Shown one piece after another: positions 6,096 through 9,847 of a stretch of 9,847 nt of DNA. Where the stretch lies: positions 1 to 9,847 of the forward strand of contig JBPCRW010000010.1 in NCBI GenBank assembly GCA_050996405.1, in the 5' to 3' direction. Made by a program: the position numbers and the translations under genes. The stretch comes from JBPCRW01 sp050996405. Lineage in GTDB: Bacteria > Acidobacteriota > Blastocatellia > Pyrinomonadales > Pyrinomonadaceae. Below the pieces are notes generated by a model that saw nothing but the letters and a program-made list of their open reading frames with translations, was not told the origin of the DNA and did no database searches. The first letter of the stretch is position 1, and each line of letters begins with the position of its first letter.

Positions 6096-6629
6096 ATGCC
6101 TTCAGGTAAAACACACGATGCCGTCACATTTTTTTTGACCGCGCCCGCGTTTGCGGCGGCTTGGAAAGCGAGTGAAAGCGTGCCGCTCGCTTCGATTGTC
6201 GCCGCCGCTTTTCTGGTCGGCGGTCTGATGTTTGGTCCAGATCTCGACACGATGAGCAAGCAATATACGCGCTGGGGATTTTTAAAACTACTCTGGTATC
6301 CGTATCAAGCGTTTTTTCCGCATCGCTCGCGCTGGTCGCACGGTTTAATTTTCGGCACTCTTTTGCGCGTCGTCTATTTTATGGGCGTGCTGACGCTGCT
6401 TTCTTTTCTGGCGGTTTATCTGTTTGAAATTTATACGGGCGGCAACTTGCCGAATTTGATGGAATTCGTCAAAACCTGGCGCAACGTCGGCGATTTCGTG
6501 CGCGGCGATTTAGGCGAATATGCTTTTCCGGCAGTGTTTATCGGGCTATGGCTCGGCGCGGCAAGTCACACTTTGACCGATATGGCTGGCTCATTTATCA
6601 AACACGGGCGCGTTATGGAATTTTTATAA
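6096..6629 (+). CDS. DUF2227-like metal-binding membrane protein
   Basis: The 177-residue protein starts MPSGKTHD, the typical start of this family, which fixes the ATG at 6096; a TTG at 6048 would add 16 residues encoded by the tandem repeat. Conserved blocks include GGLMFGPDLD (42-51), the tryptophan/tyrosine-rich YTRWGFLKLLWYPYQ (57-71), HRSRWSHG (76-83) and GAASHTLTDM (154-163). H7, D49/D51, H76, H82, H158 and D162 are candidate metal ligands, as in the membrane hydrolase-like families with a similar His/Asp pattern. Hydrophobic segments at about 12-23, 31-47, 84-112 and 142-158 place it in the membrane. The biochemical role of the family is not known to me. It is divergent from mqnP and appears monocistronic. 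Confidence 0.8.
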   Translation: MPSGKTHDAVTFFLTAPAFAAAWKASESVPLASIVAAAFLVGGLMFGPDLDTMSKQYTRWGFLKLLWYPYQAFFPHRSRWSHGLIFGTLLRVVYFMGVLTLLSFLAVYLFEIYTGGNLPNLMEFVKTWRNVGDFVRGDLGEYAFPAVFIGLWLGAASHTLTDMAGSFIKHGRVMEFL

Positions 6630-6781
6630 TTTGAATTTTAAAGTGTTGTCGGCATTGAATAGACAATGAAATACTGCATTTAATTTCGTTTTATATCTTT
6701 TCAAGCCAAATCATTTAACAGTGAAAAATTAATGGTTAGCTTTCGGGCAGCCAAATATCCGGCACATCGCGCCGTATTTTA

Positions 6782-6809
6782 TTGACTTATGTAAATTTGG
6801 TGCGATAAA
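6782..6809 (+). promoter_or_regulatory. Candidate promoter for the kinase-like gene
   Basis: TTGACT (6782-6787), a 16-nt spacer, and GATAAA (6804-6809) preceded by TGC, an extended -10. If used, the leader would be about 160 nt, unusually long for a single gene. Matched by eye only. Confidence 0.33.
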
Positions 6810-6967
6810 CTCCAATTAAAATCAGTTTTGTTCTTTAATTTACCTCAACCGACGCTAAAAAGCCGGACGAGATAATTTGACTGTTTTTTCTTAGGCAAAA
6901 TGCTTGTTTCGTAACTGTCTATTGCCAAACTCGGCAAAGCTTTTTCGTTTCAAAAATTCAAGAAAAT

Positions 6968-6972
6968 AAGGA
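6968..6972 (+). promoter_or_regulatory. Shine-Dalgarno site of the kinase-like gene
   Basis: AAGGA with a 6-nt spacer to the ATG at 6979, the clearest ribosome-binding site in the window. Confidence 0.6.
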
Positions 6973-6978
6973 TAAATT

Positions 6979-8157
6979 ATGATACCGAAAGATATAGATA
7001 AATGGGATAACAATAAATGGACGCAGCAGGTCGTAAATTGCCGTCCTTCTTCGGGCGGCGCGGTCGGCGTAGTTTTTGTCTGGGCGGGAATGGCTTATTC
7101 GCGCCAGAACGTGAAAGACGCGAAACACGCCGCTTTCGTTATCAAACCGATTCAGGGTTCGGCGGCACCGACCAAATTTGCCGAGCATCTGCTTTCAAAA
7201 ATCGGCGGCGCGATTTCGCCCAATAGCAAACCGATTCCGCGCCGTTCGCCGAGCGGCAGCGGATTGGTTTTAACCTTGAAAATGTTTCGTGATAAAGAAA
7301 CCGATCCTGCCGTTAAACAAAGATGGAAAGAAGTTTTCCAGCATTACGACCGCGCCGACGCTTTTTTGATTCAGGAAACTCAGGTCGGCATCAAAGAATT
7401 TGGCGATGAATATCGTGAACAGAGCGGATTGGCGACGATGCTGCTCAATACATTATTGATGACCAATCTCGGAAAACTTTTCGCGGCTGACGCGCTCATC
7501 GGCAACGGCGACCGTCTAAGTAATATGAATACCGGCAATATCATTTTTAAAACCGACGGCACGCTTTGTTCGATTGACACAACGACCATTCTCACTAATT
7601 TTCAATCTATTTTAAATGACACGACTTCAACTTCAAATACTTTTTACGACACCGGCACACAACCCGCGAATCACTGGGTAACGAACGACATTATTAAAAG
7701 CGGCGGAGTGCAAGTGCCGAGCGCGCGGCAGCAAGCGGATTACAATAAGGGAAAAGCTCCGGCAGTCGCTCCTTCTTTTGCCCTAAATACCGTTTTCGAT
7801 GTCGATTCATGGTGGAACAAAATGTTTCGTCCTCATCTGGAATCGGGCTTGCAAAAGTTAAATCCGCCCTTGCCGTCGCCGCCGGAAGTTGCATGGAATC
7901 ACGCTAAAATGCATTTTAAAAATGGCGTTACTGAAGGAATAAAACAAATTGATTCAAAATTATCCGGTTTTAACTGGCTGATGATGAAAAATAAATATAA
8001 AAATTTTGTCAGCCGATATGGCGGCGATCCAAACCTTGATTGGATGAATTTCAAGATTCGCCGGAGATATATTAAACTTCGCAAAAAAGGACTGTCGGAA
8101 GAGCAGGCGTTAAATGACGTGCAGGAATACGTCAAAAGAAAAATGCCGGGATTATAG
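6979..8157 (+). CDS. Solitary kinase-fold protein resembling actin-fragmin kinase / PI-kinase-type catalytic domains
   Basis: The 392-residue protein has no signal peptide or membrane segment. Visible kinase-like elements are AAFVIKP (51-57, K56 as the ATP lysine), KFAEHLL (66-72, E69 as a possible helix-C partner), LFAADALIGNGDRL (167-180), NTGNIIF (184-190) and TLCSIDTTT (195-203). D178 with N187 then D200 match the 'GDR...N..N...D' catalytic-loop and metal-site order of PI-kinase-like and actin-fragmin kinase folds, in place of the HRD/DFG wording of ordinary Ser/Thr kinases. Residues 205-390 form a variable region ending in a basic helical segment (FKIRRRYIKLRKKGLSEEQA). Substrate is unknown; a protein kinase or AMPylase-like activity is possible. 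It has its own good ribosome-binding site and no same-strand partner. Confidence 0.6.
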   Translation: MIPKDIDKWDNNKWTQQVVNCRPSSGGAVGVVFVWAGMAYSRQNVKDAKHAAFVIKPIQGSAAPTKFAEHLLSKIGGAISPNSKPIPRRSPSGSGLVLTLKMFRDKETDPAVKQRWKEVFQHYDRADAFLIQETQVGIKEFGDEYREQSGLATMLLNTLLMTNLGKLFAADALIGNGDRLSNMNTGNIIFKTDGTLCSIDTTTILTNFQSILNDTTSTSNTFYDTGTQPANHWVTNDIIKSGGVQVPSARQQADYNKGKAPAVAPSFALNTVFDVDSWWNKMFRPHLESGLQKLNPPLPSPPEVAWNHAKMHFKNGVTEGIKQIDSKLSGFNWLMMKNKYKNFVSRYGGDPNLDWMNFKIRRRYIKLRKKGLSEEQALNDVQEYVKRKMPGL

Positions 8158-8194
8158 AAACCGAAATTTTCAAGCGGTATCAGTTCTTTCGCAT

Positions 8195-8221
8195 AACCCT
8201 TTAATTCCATATAAACGGGTT
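8195..8221. terminator. Weak hairpin between convergent genes
   Basis: AACCCTTT (8195-8202) and AACGGGTT (8214-8221) pair with one mismatch around an 11-nt loop. It lies in the 98-bp gap between the converging kinase-like and HEAT-like genes. No good U tract follows on either strand, so terminator function is only a guess from position. Confidence 0.22.
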
Positions 8222-8255
8222 GTTTGACTAAAACTTCAAATTGTAAAATATCCCG

Positions 8256-9485
8256 TCATCTCACGCCCTTTCTCGCGCTCGATAAACGCAGAGCCTGTTT
8301 GCGGACGGCTTCGGAAACGTTGCGGCTTTTTGCAATCGCGTCTAAATCTCTAAGTTGTAATCTGGTCAAAATACTTAGCACATTTGCCATCGGCGTTCGC
8401 GGATTTCTGGCAAGATTATGTGCAATCGGATAAATTCGCGCCCATTTGCGCCCGATGGCGATTTGCCGCAAAACGTCCTCCGGCACGGTTCGCATCTGGG
8501 CGATTTTCTCGACCTCCTGTTCGGTAATGCGCGGATTTTGAATAACGGCTTGCGCGACGACGCGGTTCGGGTCGCGGATTAAAATGTTTCTGGCTTCGCG
8601 ATCACCTTTTTGCGCCATTTTCACGCGGTCTTTCATCGTCATTCGCAAAATGCGGCTGATGGTCGAAATCCGTTCCGCCGTAATCTCGTCGTCTTCGGCT
8701 CTGATTTCGCCCAGAATTTTATTAACGATTGCCTGTCGTTCTTCTTCGGTTTCCTCGTAAAATTCCTCGATGTATTCTAAGGATAGCCACGAGTCGTCAA
8801 TTTCCGAATCGGGAATTTCGATGTGCCTGGCGATTAGCAAAGCGTCTTCAAAATTTAAATTCTCGCCGGAAGAAGTTTCCGACAGATTTCCGGCAAATTC
8901 CGCCTGTTCGACAAATTCCGCCGCCGCCGTTTTTCCGCGCGCGCGAAGCTCGTCGGCAATTTGCTGCGCGCCGCGCGATTTTTCAAAAAACTCGCGCCTT
9001 GTTTCGGCGGCGCGGCGTTCGGCTTCCGCTGTGCGAAATGGATTGGCGACAATTGCGTCAATCAACGCCGGAACGCGAATCAAACGCTGCTGGTTGAGCG
9101 CGATTAGTTCGAGCAGATTTCCGTTTTTCGTTTTCCGCGCAAAACTGATAATCGCCGCATCGGGCGTTTCTCGGCTGGCGATTATGGCTTCGTGAATCTC
9201 TGGCGGAGCGTTTTCCTGCTCGGCGAAATACGTCAAAACGCTCGGCGCAATTTCGCCGGATTCGACAATTTCGCAAAGCCCTTGCGCGTCCTGACCGGCA
9301 AGCGTCGTTTCGGCAGTCCGGCTTAAATCCACATCATCGCTTTTTGCCAGATTAACTAAAACTTCCAGCAGATCCGTCTGCGAAATCGGCAAAATTCCGC
9401 GCGCCGCCGCCAGCCGTGCCGGATGCGGCGCAGTTCCTTCGATGACGGCTTTGACAACCGGATTAGTTGACGTTATATCATTCAT
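8256..9485 (-). CDS. HEAT/ARM-like helical repeat protein of unknown function
   Basis: The 409-residue protein starts at ATG 9485 (MNDITSTNPVV); the longer frame to 9527 would need a TTG. It is almost all helical and cytosolic, with repeated 'A-x-NP-x-x' units: AVIQNPRITEQEVEKIAQ, HNLARNPRTPMANVLSIL, AIAKSRNVSEAVRKQAL. Residues about 281-409 form the best-conserved block and resemble a repeat domain I recall from Acidobacteriota and deltaproteobacterial proteins ('VRDPN.VV', 'NPR...EVE.IA'). The middle (about 200-270) is very acidic, containing EEFYEETEEERQ, and probably acts as a linker or binding surface. Such folds are scaffolds; no catalytic motif is seen and the partner is unknown. It is divergent from the UDP-sugar dehydrogenase and convergent with the kinase-like gene. 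Confidence 0.75.
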   Translation of the reverse strand: MNDITSTNPVVKAVIEGTAPHPARLAAARGILPISQTDLLEVLVNLAKSDDVDLSRTAETTLAGQDAQGLCEIVESGEIAPSVLTYFAEQENAPPEIHEAIIASRETPDAAIISFARKTKNGNLLELIALNQQRLIRVPALIDAIVANPFRTAEAERRAAETRREFFEKSRGAQQIADELRARGKTAAAEFVEQAEFAGNLSETSSGENLNFEDALLIARHIEIPDSEIDDSWLSLEYIEEFYEETEEERQAIVNKILGEIRAEDDEITAERISTISRILRMTMKDRVKMAQKGDREARNILIRDPNRVVAQAVIQNPRITEQEVEKIAQMRTVPEDVLRQIAIGRKWARIYPIAHNLARNPRTPMANVLSILTRLQLRDLDAIAKSRNVSEAVRKQALRLSSARKGVR

Positions 9486-9582
9486 TCGGGAGTTTAACGT
9501 TTGATTTATGTCTAAGTGGTTTTTCAATTAAAAACTGCTACTATTGTAACAAAGAATCAGAAATCTTTTATTGAATTTATTT

Positions 9583-9612
9583 TTGACAGATTGCAATGCT
9601 TCAAATTATCTT
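9583..9612 (+). promoter_or_regulatory. Candidate promoter for the UDP-sugar dehydrogenase gene
   Basis: A perfect TTGACA (9583-9588), an 18-nt spacer and TATCTT (9607-9612, 4 of 6 matches). The start would be near 9619, leaving a leader of about 75 nt that contains a small GTTTG/CAAAC hairpin. The rest of the 208-bp divergent gap shows nothing further. Confidence 0.4.
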
Positions 9613-9693
9613 TGAATAAAATGGGCGACTCTCTGGTTTGTGTAATCAAACTGCTATGTAAAAATTCTTCCATTTTCGTTATCTTATTAAAAA

Positions 9694-9847
9694 ATGATTA
9701 AAGAACAGATTAAAAAACTTATTTCAGATAAAACTGCGCGCGTCGGGGTAATCGGACTCGGTTACGTCGGACTGCCGTTAATTGTGGAATTTGCTTTGAA
9801 AGGTTTCCCGACTATCGGTTTTGAAGTTGACAAAAAAAAGGTTGACG
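9694..9847 (+). CDS. UDP-sugar dehydrogenase (UDP-glucose/GDP-mannose dehydrogenase family), 5' part only
   Basis: The first 51 codons are present before the window ends. They encode RVGVIGLGYVGLP (16-28), the Rossmann dinucleotide-binding loop, then IGFEVDKKKVD with D46 at the end of the second strand, placed to bind the NAD ribose. The GLGYVGLPL wording is characteristic of the nucleotide-sugar 6-dehydrogenases that oxidise UDP-GlcNAc, UDP-ManNAc or UDP-glucose to the uronic acid for capsule, O-antigen or exopolysaccharide synthesis. The specific substrate cannot be decided from this fragment. No strong ribosome-binding site precedes the ATG, and the start was chosen because the protein begins about 15 residues before the first strand. 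Confidence 0.85.
   Translation, partial: MIKEQIKKLISDKTARVGVIGLGYVGLPLIVEFALKGFPTIGFEVDKKKVD

Larger units (their letters stand above)
6630..6978. other. 349-bp gene-free region upstream of the kinase-like gene
   Basis: No plausible ORF on either strand. It is AT-rich with a few GC-rich islands (6745-6775, 6848-6870). It contains a candidate promoter (6782-6809), small hairpins (6849-6865; TTGCC/GGCAA at 6922-6937 followed by GCTTTTT) and the ribosome-binding site of the next gene. No known riboswitch consensus was recognised. Confidence 0.6.

Noticed and set aside
6922..6945. TTGCC/GGCAA hairpin followed by GCTTTTT as a terminator
   Set aside because: The stem is only 5 bp with a 6-nt loop and it is placed just upstream of the kinase-like gene, far from the end of the previous gene.
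6740..6950. Riboswitch such as c-di-GMP-I in the kinase-like leader
   Set aside because: GC-rich patches looked suggestive, but none of the conserved core of the classes I know could be matched.
8729..9195. Long plus-strand open frames opposite the HEAT-like gene
   Set aside because: They are rich in Arg, Ser and Ala, match no family, and mirror the codon pattern of the well-supported minus-strand gene.
9486..9527. TTG start at 9527 for the HEAT-like gene
   Set aside because: An ATG at 9485 is available and the extra 14 residues show no family resemblance or ribosome-binding site.

Overview
The window looks like a chromosomal piece of a Gram-negative bacterium, most likely an Acidobacteriota (Blastocatellia-like). 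This is judged from the futalosine menaquinone genes, the style of the PIN toxin and secreted protein, and the HEAT-like protein; no rRNA or other marker confirms it. Base composition is intermediate, with many CGCG/GCGC tracts. One AT-rich gene (863-1438) stands out. No tRNA, rRNA, CRISPR array, transposase or integrase was found.

Left half (1-5862, all on the minus strand): a compact gene string reads, in transcription order, mqnP-like UbiA prenyltransferase, a caspase/CHAT-like protein of unknown function, a C5-cytosine methyltransferase, a HaeII-type restriction endonuclease, a truncated second copy of the mqnE 5' end, a VapB-like antitoxin, a VapC PIN toxin, an exported AT-rich protein, and the intact mqnE start (aminofutalosine synthase, cut by the window edge). 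Gaps are mostly 0-20 bp, so one transcript from a promoter near 5946-5974 is plausible. The two outer genes belong to menaquinone synthesis. Everything between them is accessory: a type II restriction-modification (R-M) system and a toxin-antitoxin (TA) pair. The 53-codon mqnE remnant at 2213-2374 marks a recombination or insertion scar: the first 49 codons of mqnE occur twice, on either side of the vapBC/secreted-protein cargo.

A by-eye count found about 92 GCGC tetramers in the window and not one in the context RGCGCY, the HaeII site. This fits the predicted specificity of the R-M pair independently of protein similarity.

Right half: a divergent intergenic region (5863-6095) holds a degenerate 7-bp tandem repeat that also forms a hairpin at the mqnP start, and a short ACTCGCCAA repeat ahead of a DUF2227-like metal-binding membrane protein (6096-6629, +). 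A 349-bp gene-free stretch follows. Then comes a solitary kinase-fold protein resembling actin-fragmin/PI-kinase-type enzymes (6979-8157, +), a convergent HEAT-like repeat protein (8256-9485, -), and the first 51 codons of a UDP-sugar dehydrogenase (9694 to the right edge, +).
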